DNA of 64,000 nucleotides from JAJVHZ01 sp041395385 (GTDB taxonomy: Bacteria; Pseudomonadota; Gammaproteobacteria; JAJPIJ01), in the NCBI GenBank assembly GCA_041395385.1, contig JAWLAN010000006.1:186001-250000 (forward strand). Direction: 5' to 3'. The translations under genes were made by a program, and so were the position numbers. How positions within the stretch are numbered: position 1 is the first letter of the stretch; every line of letters starts with the position of its first letter. Below the pieces are notes generated by a model that saw only the letters and a list, made by a program, of their open reading frames with translations, was not told where the DNA came from and did not search any database. Positions 34,257 through 42,886 of the stretch are shown one piece after another.

Positions 34257-35476
34257 GCGCTCAGCCTCGCGAGCGGAAGATCGATGGTGGCCACGGCTCC
34301 CCGGCCATCGCTGCGATTGTGCAGTTCCACGTTCCCACCGAGTCGCCCGAGCGTCGTGCGCGCGATGTACAGCCCCAGGCCCATGCCTTCGGCCTTGGTG
34401 GTCACGAAGGCCTTGCCGATCTCCGCGGAGAGGCCCGGCGGCACGCCGGCGCCGCGATCCCGGATCTCGAGCTTCAGCTCCTCGGCATCCCAGTGGCCGG
34501 CCACCTCGACGTTCGCCGGCGAGGCGTCCGCGGCATTGTTGAGGACGTTGATCAACGCCTGCGTGACCGTGCGATCGGCGATGATCGTGGGCGCGGGCTG
34601 CAGCCCGTCGAGCCTCACCATCGCCTGCACCTCCGGCCTGAGCGCACGCCATTCGCCGATGACCGCGTCGAGATAGCGATCGACGCTCGTGCGCGCTCCG
34701 CCCTCGGCGCGCAGCTCGCCCGCCTGCGCGGCCATGCGGCCGAGGATCTCCTTGCAGCGATCGACCTGCGCGCGCAGCAGGGTGAGGCCGTCGCGGAGGC
34801 CCTTTTCGTCGTGCAGATCGTGCTGCAGCTCCTTGGTCACCACCGCCATGGTGGCCAGTGGCGTGCCGAGCTCGTGCGCGGCGCCGGCCGCAAGAGTGCC
34901 AAGCGCCATCATCTGCCGCGCGCCGGCCAGCTCGCGGTCGTGCGCGCGCAGGGTCGCGCCGATGCGGGCGACGAAGAAGGCGACGATGCCGGCGCTCAAC
35001 AGGAATCCGACCCACATCCCCCACAGGTGCAGGGCGAAGTGATCGCCGTCATGCACCCAGTGCAGCGTCTGCCGGTGGTAGAACATCAGCAGCGTATAGC
35101 AGCCGGCGGCGGCGGCGGCCAGCAGCCAGGTGTAGGCCGGCCGCAGCGTGGCGGCGGCGACGGTAATCGGCAGCAGGAACAGCGACACGAACGGGTTCCA
35201 CGAGCCGCCGGTGAAGTAGAGCAGTATGGCGAGCGCGGCGATGTCCACGCACAGCTGCCGCATCACCACCGCCTCGGAGATGCGCTGGCCGGCACGCATG
35301 CCGCGCCAGCTGCGCAGCGTGATGACTGTGAGCACGCCCATCACGACGGCAATGGGCAGCCAGGGGATCGAGGTGCCCGTCAGCAGGTGCACGGCGATGA
35401 GCGCCAGCACCTGCCCGCCCATGGCGATGGCACGAAGCAGCAACAGGTATCGCAGACAAAGGCTGGTCAGGACCAC
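34253..35476 (-). CDS. regB: Redox sensor histidine kinase, RegB/PrrB family
   Basis: 407 residues. Six N-terminal spans with GGSWNPFVSLFLLPITVAAA, the RegB ubiquinone-binding GGxxNPF motif; H-box LAAGAAHELGTPLATM; the redox-sensitive cysteine in QVDRCKEILGR; N-, G1- and G2-boxes (NVLNNAADASPAN, IRDRGAGVPPG, GMGLGLYIA). GTG 35476 is the start, without a clear RBS. It is divergent from soxC, which such systems often control. Confidence 0.92.
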   Translation of the reverse strand: MVLTSLCLRYLLLLRAIAMGGQVLALIAVHLLTGTSIPWLPIAVVMGVLTVITLRSWRGMRAGQRISEAVVMRQLCVDIAALAILLYFTGGSWNPFVSLFLLPITVAAATLRPAYTWLLAAAAAGCYTLLMFYHRQTLHWVHDGDHFALHLWGMWVGFLLSAGIVAFFVARIGATLRAHDRELAGARQMMALGTLAAGAAHELGTPLATMAVVTKELQHDLHDEKGLRDGLTLLRAQVDRCKEILGRMAAQAGELRAEGGARTSVDRYLDAVIGEWRALRPEVQAMVRLDGLQPAPTIIADRTVTQALINVLNNAADASPANVEVAGHWDAEELKLEIRDRGAGVPPGLSAEIGKAFVTTKAEGMGLGLYIARTTLGRLGGNVELHNRSDGRGAVATIDLPLARLSA

Positions 35477-35665
35477 GGGCGGATTCTATAACGCTGCGGC
35501 GATTTGACGCATGTGGCATTTGGCCGCGTGGCCGGGCCCGCTCGGCGCCCGAGCCGCGAATGCCGGCCGGCAGTCCTGGCAATCTCGAGGCGAGGCAATA
35601 CATGGGGCATGGCCAGCCGGAATTTGGCGGTATGATCGCCACGCGGACCGCCAGGAGGAGGTGCC

Positions 35666-36991
35666 ATGCCGGAGGACATCGAGGCGAGCTCATCGCTGCC
35701 TGGACTGGAGCGCGCCGAGGACCTGATCCCGGTGGCAGGCGGCGGGCTGTTGCACCGGCGCATCTTCCTGCGCCGCGGCGCCGCGCTGGCCGCGGGCGTG
35801 GCGGCCGGCGCCGCGTTGGCGGCCGGGGATTCCACCGCGCCGGCGGGCGACGGCGCGCTCACCACGCCGCCGTGGATGCGCAAGCCCGGGCTGCCATTCT
35901 CCAACTACGGCCGCCCTTCCGAACACGAGCAGGTCGTGCGCTGGATCTCGGCCAACCCCGCGGTGCCGGGGAACGGGATCTCCTGGACGCCGCTGCACGA
36001 GCTGGAAGGCATCATCACGCCCACCGGCCTGCACTTCGAGCGCCACCACAACGGCGTGCCGCAGATCGATCCTGCCGAGCATCGCCTGCTCATCCACGGC
36101 ATGGTGGAGCGGCCGCTGAAATTCACCGTGAAGGACCTGGCGCGCTACCCCATGCGCTCGCACCTCATCTTCATCGAATGCGGCGGCAACAGCAACGCCG
36201 GCTGGCGCGAGGAACCCGCACAGCAGCCCGCGGGCTTCATGCATGGGCTGGCCTCCTGCAGCGAGTGGACGGGCGTGCCGCTGTCGGCCCTGCTGGAGGA
36301 GGCCGGCGTCGATCCGGCCGCGACCTGGGTGATCGCCGAGGGTGCCGACGCGATCGCGCACCTCATGAGCCTGCCGCTGGAAAAGGCGATGGGCGACTGC
36401 ATCGTCGCGCTCTACCAGAACGGTGAGCGGATACGCCCCGAGAACGGCTACCCCCTGAGGCTGGTCGCGCCCGGCTGGGAGGGCGTGCTCAACGTGAAGT
36501 GGCTGCGGCGGCTGGAGCTCACCGATCGGCCGGTGATGTCGCGCAACGAGACCTCGCGCTACACCGAGCTGCTGCCGAGCGGCAAGGCGCGGCAGTTCAC
36601 CTTCTGGATGGACGCGAAGTCCGTGATCACGGCGCCGACACACGGCATGACCATGCCGGGTACGGGCTACTACGAGGTGAGCGGGCTCGCCTGGAGCGGC
36701 CGCGGGCGCATCACCAGGGTGGAGGTCTCCGCCGACGGCGGCAAGAGCTGGGCCGAAGCCGCCCTGCAGGAGCCGGTGCTGCCGCGCTGCTTCACGCGTT
36801 TTCGCATGGGCTGGCACTGGGACGGCACGCCTGCGATCCTCAAGAGCCGCGCCACCGACGAGACCGGCTACGTGCAGCCGGAGCGCGACGCGCTCGTCGC
36901 CGAGCGCGGGCGCAACGGCTACTTCCATTACAACGCGATCGTCGCCTGGGAAGTGAGCGAGGACGGCAAGGTCACCCATGTCTACGCCTGA
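35666..36991 (+). CDS. soxC: Sulfite dehydrogenase molybdenum subunit (SoxC family)
   Basis: 441 residues. Twin-arginine-type signal (LLHRRIFLRRGAALAAGVAA). Molybdopterin-dependent sulfite-oxidase fold: FIECGGNSNAGWRE carries the cysteine that binds Mo, with LYQNGERIRPENGYPLRLVA and PGWEGVLNVKWLRRLELTD next, and a dimer domain at the end. It oxidises sulfane or sulfite sulfur in the periplasm. RBS AGGAGGTGCC. It overlaps soxD by 14 bases. Confidence 0.92.
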   Translation: MPEDIEASSSLPGLERAEDLIPVAGGGLLHRRIFLRRGAALAAGVAAGAALAAGDSTAPAGDGALTTPPWMRKPGLPFSNYGRPSEHEQVVRWISANPAVPGNGISWTPLHELEGIITPTGLHFERHHNGVPQIDPAEHRLLIHGMVERPLKFTVKDLARYPMRSHLIFIECGGNSNAGWREEPAQQPAGFMHGLASCSEWTGVPLSALLEEAGVDPAATWVIAEGADAIAHLMSLPLEKAMGDCIVALYQNGERIRPENGYPLRLVAPGWEGVLNVKWLRRLELTDRPVMSRNETSRYTELLPSGKARQFTFWMDAKSVITAPTHGMTMPGTGYYEVSGLAWSGRGRITRVEVSADGGKSWAEAALQEPVLPRCFTRFRMGWHWDGTPAILKSRATDETGYVQPERDALVAERGRNGYFHYNAIVAWEVSEDGKVTHVYA

Positions 36992-37664
36992 CCGCGCGGC
37001 ACCGCCGCGGCACGAAACCCCTGCCGCGCCTTGCGTCGTGCTGCGCAGCCTCACTCGTCGTCCGCGCGCGAGCAGGCAACCATTCTTTTCCTCCCCGCGG
37101 CTGCGACGCAGCTTGTGTTCCGTCGCGACCGTAATCTTGAGTACCTGCATGGCTCCGATCGCGACCCTTGCGGCCGACGGGAAGCCCGACAGCCCGCGCC
37201 TCGGCAGGCCGGCCACGGAGGCGGACATCGCGGCGTGGGATCTCAGCATCTACCCGGACGGCACGGGCCTGCCCGAGGGCCAGGGGACAGCCGCGCAGGG
37301 CAAGGAGCTGTTTGCTCAACGCTGCGCGGCGTGCCACGGCGAGGAAGGCATCGGCGGCACGGCGGACGAACTGGCCGGCGGCAGCTCGCCGCTCGACAGC
37401 GAATACCCGGACAAGAACGTCGGGACGTATTGGCCGTACGCCACCACGCTCTTCGATTTCATCCGGCGCGCCATGCCCATGGACAAGCCGGAGTACCTGA
37501 GCAACGACGAGGTGTACGCGCTCACCGCCTATCTCCTGCACCGCAACGGCATCATCGGCGAGGCCGAGGAGATGAACGCCCGGAGCCTGCCGCAGGTGAG
37601 GATGCCCAACCGCGACGGCTTCATCTGGATAGACGCCAAGGGGCAACCGCAGCCCGCACCCTGA
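36978..37664 (+). CDS. soxD: Sulfite dehydrogenase cytochrome subunit (SoxD family)
   Basis: 228 residues. N-terminal export signal (SVATVILSTCMAPIATLAAD), then one c-type heme site CAACH and a probable methionine ligand in RRAMPMDKPEYL. It pairs with SoxC to pass electrons to the respiratory chain. ATG 36978 starts inside the soxC end; a nearer ATG could give a shorter leader. No soxXYZAB genes are in the window. The following gap (37665-37956) holds nothing I can support. Confidence 0.88.
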   Translation: MSTPDRAAPPRHETPAAPCVVLRSLTRRPRASRQPFFSSPRLRRSLCSVATVILSTCMAPIATLAADGKPDSPRLGRPATEADIAAWDLSIYPDGTGLPEGQGTAAQGKELFAQRCAACHGEEGIGGTADELAGGSSPLDSEYPDKNVGTYWPYATTLFDFIRRAMPMDKPEYLSNDEVYALTAYLLHRNGIIGEAEEMNARSLPQVRMPNRDGFIWIDAKGQPQPAP

Positions 37665-37956
37665 ACCGATGCTGCGCTTGTCGATGCTCGCGTCGCGAGC
37701 CACGCACGCGACGCGCACTCGCACTCGGCCCCGTATTCCGGCGCTCGTCTTTTCGCTGTTTCCCCCGGCGCCCGGATCCGGTACCGTTCGGGCCGGGGAG
37801 CCGTGGGCGTTCTCTGGCGGCGATCCGCCGCCAACCGCGGCACACCTCACGCAGCGACAGCCGATGATCAAGTCGGCCGAGCTGAATCGCGTCGGCCGTT
37901 TCGATCATGAAATGGATCGTCGCGATCGAACGCTCGAGGACTTTGCCTGAGCCGAT

Positions 37957-38814
37957 ATGACGCCGAAGACGATATTGCTTGCCACGGACCTGAGCCCCCG
38001 CTGCGATCGCGCGCTGGATCGGGCGACGTCACTCGCCGCGGTATGGGGTGCGCGGCTGATCGTGTTGCACGTGCTGCAGAACCCGCCGCCGGTGACCGAT
38101 GTTTCTTCGTGGCGGCGACCGCCTGATCCGCGCCAGGCGGCCTGGCAACGGGTGCGCCGCGACCTGCGGGATCCCGAGGGCATCGAGATCGACGTCGTGG
38201 TGGAGCGCGGCGATCCGGCGTCGCTCATCCCGCAGCTCGCCGACTCCCTCGGCTGCGGGCTCGTCGTGACGGGAATGGCGCGCGACGAGACGCTCGGCCG
38301 CGTCTTGCTGGGCACCACCGTCGAGGCGCTTGCGCGCCGGACCGAAGTCCCGGTGCTGGTGGTGAAATCCCGCCCCCATGGCCCGTACCGGAAGGCGGTG
38401 GTGGCGACGGACTTCTCCGAGGGCTCGCGTTGCGCGCTCCTGACGGCGCTCGCGTTGCTGCCGCAGGCGCAGCTGAGTCTGTTCCACGCCTACGACGTCG
38501 GCTTCGAGGGCATCGCCGGCGACAGGATGGCGGCGCGTGAGTCCGCCGGACGCGAGGCCCGGGCGGCAGGCGAAGCCTTCCTGGCGGCCACGCCTGCGGC
38601 GGCCACGGCGCAACACCCGGTGAAGCTGTTCTGCGAGTACGGCGATGTCGGCGGGCTGCTGGAGAACCTCGTGCAGGAGCATGGGATGGACCTCGCGATA
38701 GTGGGGACGGCGGGACGCGGCGCCCTCGCGGGAATGCTGCTCGGCAGCGTTGCCCAACGGCTGCTCGCCGATCTCAGCGTTGACGTGCTGGCCGTGCGCC
38801 GGCGAAGGAACTGA
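37957..38814 (+). CDS. Tandem UspA universal stress protein
   Basis: 285 residues, two UspA domains: the first begins PKTILLATDLSPRCDRALDR and ends VLVVKSRP, the second begins YRKAVVATDFSEGSRCALLT and ends VDVLAVRRRRN. The nucleotide-binding glycine motif GTAGRGALAGMLLGSVAQRL is intact in the second and a looser form (GMARDETLGRVLLGTTVEAL) in the first. Cytoplasmic stress factor; partner unknown. The next gene starts 17 bases downstream. Confidence 0.9.
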   Translation: MTPKTILLATDLSPRCDRALDRATSLAAVWGARLIVLHVLQNPPPVTDVSSWRRPPDPRQAAWQRVRRDLRDPEGIEIDVVVERGDPASLIPQLADSLGCGLVVTGMARDETLGRVLLGTTVEALARRTEVPVLVVKSRPHGPYRKAVVATDFSEGSRCALLTALALLPQAQLSLFHAYDVGFEGIAGDRMAARESAGREARAAGEAFLAATPAAATAQHPVKLFCEYGDVGGLLENLVQEHGMDLAIVGTAGRGALAGMLLGSVAQRLLADLSVDVLAVRRRRN

Positions 38815-38831
38815 TCGCCGACGGGCCGACA

Positions 38832-39818
38832 TTGGACATCGACGGACTCGCTTTCTTCACTGCGGGCCTGGCCCTGCTCATCATCGGGGCCGAGTTCCTC
38901 GTCCGCGGCGCGACGCGACTGGCGCTTTCGCTGGGGGTGAAGCCGCTGCTGCTCGGCCTTACCGTCGTCGCGATCGGCACCAGCACGCCCGAGCTGGCGG
39001 TGGGCATCACTGCAAGCTGGGAAGGCAGCGGGGCGCTGGCGGTGGGCAACATCGCCGGCACGAACATGGTCAATATCCTGTTCATCATGGGCCTGAGCGC
39101 GCTGTTGCGGCCCCTGCCTCTGCATCTGCAGACCATCAAACTCGACCTGCCGATGATGATCGCGGCGTCGGCCCTGATGACTATACTCGCGTGGAACGGC
39201 ATCCTCTCGCGAGTGGACGGCGGCGTGATGCTCTGCGCCGCCGTACTCTACACGGTGGCGCTGATCCGCATGGCCAGTCGCGAGTCGCAGGCCGTGAAGG
39301 ACGAGTTCCAGGACATGTTCGGCGCCGACGTCAGCAAGACCAGACCAACTGTCGCGCGCATCCGCGCCGTCAGTGCGGCGCTGCTCGCCGGGGGCATGGT
39401 GCTCTCGGCGCTGGGCGCCCACTGGCTGGTGGCCGGCGCCGTGGACATTGCTCGCAGACTGGGAGCATCGGAAGCCCTGATCGGGTTGACGATCGTGGCC
39501 ATCGGCACCTCGGGCCCGGAGCTCGTCACCACCATCATCTCCACCATCAGGAACGAGCGCGACGTCGCCATCGGCAACCTCCTGGGCAGCAGCATCTACA
39601 ACATACTGGTGATCCTGGGCATCACCTGCCTGGTTTCGCCGGCCGGAATCCCGGTGGAGCGGCAGTTGCTGTTCGTCGACATCCCCCTGATGACCGGCGT
39701 CGCGCTCCTGTGCGTGCCGGTGTTCATCACCGGCAGGCTGGTCTCCAGGTTCGAGGGCGGCGTCTTCGTGGCGATGTATCTCGGCTACCTGGCTTCGCTC
39801 GCCTACATCCGGATCTGA
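38832..39818 (+). CDS. Calcium/sodium antiporter (CaCA, YrbG family)
   Basis: 328 residues, about ten spans in two inverted halves. Each half has the alpha-repeat: GLTVVAIGTSTPELAVGITA with GNIAGTNMVNILFIMG, and GLTIVAIGTSGPELVTTIIS with GNLLGSSIYNILVILG. These are the ion-binding segments. The start is TTG 38832, 17 bases after the UspA gene, so the two are likely co-transcribed. Confidence 0.93.
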   Translation: MDIDGLAFFTAGLALLIIGAEFLVRGATRLALSLGVKPLLLGLTVVAIGTSTPELAVGITASWEGSGALAVGNIAGTNMVNILFIMGLSALLRPLPLHLQTIKLDLPMMIAASALMTILAWNGILSRVDGGVMLCAAVLYTVALIRMASRESQAVKDEFQDMFGADVSKTRPTVARIRAVSAALLAGGMVLSALGAHWLVAGAVDIARRLGASEALIGLTIVAIGTSGPELVTTIISTIRNERDVAIGNLLGSSIYNILVILGITCLVSPAGIPVERQLLFVDIPLMTGVALLCVPVFITGRLVSRFEGGVFVAMYLGYLASLAYIRI

Positions 39819-39890
39819 TCTTGAAGGACGCAGCCAACCGTCGAACTGCCAGGGGAAGGCGAACGCGAAGTGACCGGTAACGGGCGGGTG

Positions 39891-39920
39891 TTGCCATCCG
39901 TGGCAGCCGCTGTCTAATTT
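39891..39920 (+). promoter_or_regulatory. Possible sigma-70 promoter of the SGNH hydrolase gene
   Basis: TTGCCA (39891-39896) and TAATTT (39915-39920), 18 bases apart, 34 bases before the start at 39954. Modest match, no other support. Confidence 0.4.
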
Positions 39921-39953
39921 ATGCAGTAACCACACGGCCGAAGCGGAGCTTGT

Positions 39954-40604
39954 ATGCAGCAAATCCTCGTCTATGGCGACTCGTTGTCATGGGGCATCAT
40001 ACCCACCACACGCCGACGCCTGCCATTCGAGCAGCGTTGGCCCGGGGTCATGGAGATGTCGCTCTGTGCCGCCGGCCTGAAGGCGCGCGTCATCGAGGAC
40101 TGTCTGAATGGACGGCGCACCGTGTGGGACGATCCCTTCAAGCCCGGGCGCAACGGCGTCGCCGGCCTGGCGCAGCGGATCGAGATCCACTCGCCGCTCG
40201 CGCTCGTGGTCCTCATGCTCGGGACGAACGACTTCCAGTCGGTGCACGACAACAACGCCTGGCATTCCTCCCAGGGAATACTGGCGCTCCTCTCCGCCAT
40301 CCGCACCGCGCCCATCGAGCCCGGCATGCCCGCGCCGCCCGTCCTAGTGATTGCGCCTCCGGCCATCCGAACCCCGAAGGGATCGATGGCGCCGAAGTTC
40401 GACGGCGGCGACCGGAAGTGCGTTGGTTTGGCGGCTGCCTACCAGAAGGTGTGCGAAGAGACCGGCTGCCACTACTTCGATGCCGGCAGCGTCATCACCT
40501 CGAGCAGTGTCGATGGCGTGCATCTGGACCCTGAGCAGCACTACACCCTTGGCAACGCGGTGGCGACGGTCGTGAAGCCGCTGCTGTCCACGGGCCTCGT
40601 CTGA
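39954..40604 (+). CDS. SGNH/GDSL-family hydrolase
   Basis: 216 residues. Block I ILVYGDSLSWG (catalytic serine), block III LMLGTNDFQS, and DGVHLDPEQHYTLG with the catalytic Asp-His near the end. There is no signal peptide, so it is cytoplasmic. Likely an esterase acting on small esters; the arylesterase-like members of this branch are similar in length. Start ATG 39954. Confidence 0.88.
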   Translation: MQQILVYGDSLSWGIIPTTRRRLPFEQRWPGVMEMSLCAAGLKARVIEDCLNGRRTVWDDPFKPGRNGVAGLAQRIEIHSPLALVVLMLGTNDFQSVHDNNAWHSSQGILALLSAIRTAPIEPGMPAPPVLVIAPPAIRTPKGSMAPKFDGGDRKCVGLAAAYQKVCEETGCHYFDAGSVITSSSVDGVHLDPEQHYTLGNAVATVVKPLLSTGLV

Positions 40605-40649
40605 CCGGCGGCCAATCCGGCCAATCAATGCGACACGTATGAGGCAATC

Positions 40650-41003
40650 ATGATCGACAGGGCTTTTGCGCAGCATTTCGCGGCGGACTGGATCGACGCG
40701 TGGAACCGGCACGACATCGACCGCATCCTTGCGCATTACACGGACGACTTCGAGATGTCCTCGCCAGTGATCGTGAAGATTGACGGCGAGCCCGCCGGCC
40801 GGCTGAAGGGCAAGGAGGCCGTGGGCTCATACTGGCGCAAGGCGCTGGAATTGCTCCCCGGCCTGCAATTCGACCTCCTCGCCACGCTGGTCGGCCTGAA
40901 CAGCATCACGCTCTACTACAATGGCGTGCGCGGCCCCTCCGCGGAAGTCCTTCATTTCGATGAGAGCGGCAGGGTCGCGAGGGCTTTTGCACATTACGTT
41001 TGA
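40650..41003 (+). CDS. SnoaL/NTF2-like protein
   Basis: 117 residues: FAADWIDAWNRHDIDRILAH followed by YTDDFEMSSP, then KGKEAVGSYWRKALELLPGL, the usual opening of SnoaL-like/NTF2 folds that hold a small hydrophobic pocket. Probably an isomerase, cyclase or ligand binder; not assignable. It lies 45 bases after the SGNH gene, same strand. Confidence 0.8.
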   Translation: MIDRAFAQHFAADWIDAWNRHDIDRILAHYTDDFEMSSPVIVKIDGEPAGRLKGKEAVGSYWRKALELLPGLQFDLLATLVGLNSITLYYNGVRGPSAEVLHFDESGRVARAFAHYV

Positions 41004-41059
41004 AGGGCGCGCTATCCAGGTTGAGGCGCGCAGCACGCAGTTGAGTACGAGGCTCGCGG

Positions 41060-41386
41060 ATGAAACAAGGGCACACGAAGGTCATCACGGTGTTCCGCTC
41101 GCGCCTGAGACCCGAGGCGCAAGAGCAATACCGGCAATGGGCAACTCGCATGAGCGGGCTCGCCCGCCAGATGCCGGGTTACATCTCGCACAAGACCTTC
41201 GTGGCCGAGGACGGCGAGCGGGTCACCATCGTTGAGTTCGACTCCGAGGAGTCGCACCGCGCCTGGGCCGTGCATCCCGAGCATGTGGCGGCGAAGAAGA
41301 AGGGGCGTTCGAGCTTTTACCAGGAATACTGCATCCAGGTCTGCAGTCTTCAGCGCGAGAGCGTCTTTCCGGACTCCGCGAGTTGA
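41060..41386 (+). CDS. Antibiotic biosynthesis monooxygenase (ABM) domain protein
   Basis: 108 residues: KVITVFRSRLRPEAQEQYRQ, MPGYISHKTFVAEDGERVTI and VEFDSEESHRAWAVHPEHVA, an ABM ferredoxin-like fold. Small ABM proteins oxidise aromatic or haem-like substrates, or only bind them; no substrate can be given. Confidence 0.82.
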   Translation: MKQGHTKVITVFRSRLRPEAQEQYRQWATRMSGLARQMPGYISHKTFVAEDGERVTIVEFDSEESHRAWAVHPEHVAAKKKGRSSFYQEYCIQVCSLQRESVFPDSAS

Positions 41387-41387
41387 C

Positions 41388-41502
41388 GGGCCTGGCAGCC
41401 CCGTGGTCCACGTGTTGCGGTTCGAGAACCGCCTCGTCGCGCAATTCCGGGACCTCGGCCAGGCCCCGCCGGAGAACTCGTCCAACGGGCACGGCATGTT
41501 CT
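41388..41502 (+). pseudogene. Remnant of a SnoaL-like protein (C-terminal piece)
   Basis: Open in one frame, reading SPVVHVLRFENRLVAQFRDL and GQAPPENSSNGHGMF, which resembles the C-terminus of SnoaL-like proteins (HVLRFENG...EFWDLGQ...PN..GMF). No N-terminal part or own start is present upstream because the ABM gene occupies it. Probably a decayed fragment. Confidence 0.4.
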
Positions 41503-41589
41503 GGCGCGGTCGGGCGCGGGGGAGCGAGGGAACTGCCCCTCGTCGGCAGCCCCGGGGCCGGCTCGCGGCCGGCCGCGAACCCCCGCCCC

Positions 41590-41620
41590 TTGACCTTCCC
41601 ATCGTGGCAAGGTTCAGTAT
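41590..41620 (+). promoter_or_regulatory. CueR-type copper promoter of the DUF4396-cueR operon
   Basis: A -35 TTGACC (41590-41595) and -10 CAGTAT (41615-41620) are separated by 19 bases, the long spacer typical of MerR-family promoters. Between them lies a dyad ACCTTCCC...GGCAAGGT (41593-41613), close to the E. coli copA CueR operator. cueR is encoded two genes on, so autoregulation by copper is expected. Confidence 0.78.
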
Positions 41621-41654
41621 GTGTGCTCCCCAAATCAAACCGAGGAGCACGACG

Positions 41655-42149
41655 ATGCAATCAGCAATTCGTCTTTCCGGCGACGACTGCCGCCGGCACG
41701 CCCACGCGGAGGGCGCGTCATTGAACCGGGTGGCGCTCATGGCGATCCTGCACTGCCTGGCCGGCTGTGCCGTTGGCGAGGTGGCCGGCATGGTCATCGG
41801 CACGGTGCTCGGCTGGAGCGACGCCGGAACGATCGTGCTCGCCGTGGCGCTGGCGTTCGCGACCGGTTACGCGTTCACGGTATGGCCCCTGCTCCGCAGC
41901 GGCTACCTGCCGAAGGCGGCCATGCGGATCGCGCTGGCGGCCGACACGGCATCGATCACCATCATGGAGATCGTCGACAATCTGCTCATGGTGGCCATTC
42001 CGGGTGCGATGGATGCGGGGCTGTCCTCGCCGCTGTTCTGGACCAGCCTCGCCATCGCGCTCGCGTTCGCCGCGGTCGCAGCCTATCCGGTCAACCGCTG
42101 GCTCATCGCCAGAGGACGAGGCCACGCGCTCGTGCACGCGCATCACTAG
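41655..42149 (+). CDS. DUF4396 copper-linked membrane protein
   Basis: 164 residues with about four spans: HCLAGCAVGEVAGMVIGTVL, IVLAVALAFATGYAFTVWPL, and DTASITIMEIVDNLLMVAIP with the conserved TxxIxxMEIVDN pattern, plus a last helix FWTSLAIALAFAAVAAYPVN. It is behind a CueR promoter, so it is probably copper-induced. Cysteines, glutamates and histidines (RHAHAEGA, HALVHAHH at the end) could bind copper (inference). RBS GAGGAG. Confidence 0.85.
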   Translation: MQSAIRLSGDDCRRHAHAEGASLNRVALMAILHCLAGCAVGEVAGMVIGTVLGWSDAGTIVLAVALAFATGYAFTVWPLLRSGYLPKAAMRIALAADTASITIMEIVDNLLMVAIPGAMDAGLSSPLFWTSLAIALAFAAVAAYPVNRWLIARGRGHALVHAHH

Positions 42150-42161
42150 GGGGCACCGACC

Positions 42162-42638
42162 ATGAACATCGGCCAGGCTGCGCGGGGATCCGGGGTCTCC
42201 GCCAAGATGATCCGCCATTACGAGACGATCGGGCTCATCCCGCGCGCCGCGCGCAGCCTGGCCGGCTACCGGCACTACACGGAGGCGGATGTGCAGCGGC
42301 TCGCTTTCATCCGCCACGCGCGCAATGTCGGCTTCGCGACCGAGGAAATCAGGGAGCTGTTGTCGTTGTGGCAGAACCGCCGGCGTTCGGCGCGTGACGT
42401 CAAGCGGCTTGCGGCGGAACATCTCGCGGAGATCGAGGCAAGGATCGCGGAGCTGCAGTCGATATCGGCCACCCTCGCCCACCTGCTCGCGCACTGCCAC
42501 GGCGACGCGCGCCCGGAGTGCCCGATAATCGATGCGCTGCGGTTCGGTCCGGACCCGCCGGCGCATCCTCCCCGAGGCAAGGCGCCGCGACGGCCGCGTC
42601 GGGTTCCGCTGCCCGCCCCCAGGCGACCGAAGAATTAG
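42162..42638 (+). CDS. cueR: Copper-responsive MerR-family regulator
   Basis: 158 residues. MerR helix-turn-helix MNIGQAARGSGVSAKMIRHY plus ETIGLIPRAARSLAGYRHYT; coiled dimer helix; and the metal loop CHGDARPEC, two cysteines eight apart as in CueR (CPGDDSADC). The tail (about 25 residues, proline/arginine-rich) is longer than usual. It is 12 bases after the DUF4396 gene. Confidence 0.9.
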   Translation: MNIGQAARGSGVSAKMIRHYETIGLIPRAARSLAGYRHYTEADVQRLAFIRHARNVGFATEEIRELLSLWQNRRRSARDVKRLAAEHLAEIEARIAELQSISATLAHLLAHCHGDARPECPIIDALRFGPDPPAHPPRGKAPRRPRRVPLPAPRRPKN

Positions 42639-42886
42639 CGCCACCGAGCAGCGGTGACGGATCACCACCCCGCTCACCGCGATGCCGGCCCGGCGTCCTG
42701 TTCGCGCCGATGCCTCGATTGGCGGCGGCGCGATGCCGTCGATATCCAGCCCATGTCGCGACGGCGATGGAACCAATCCGCCGAAGCGCCTTCCATGTAG
42801 GAAAACCGAGCACAGCCCTCGTCGTACCCGATTGTTGAGATTCGGGGTTTCAGGCAGGATCCAAGCCCTCGAATACGGAAAATCCG

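Noticed and set aside
37669..37950. 93-codon frame between soxD and the UspA gene
   Set aside because: Arg/Thr-rich with no motif and no ribosome site.
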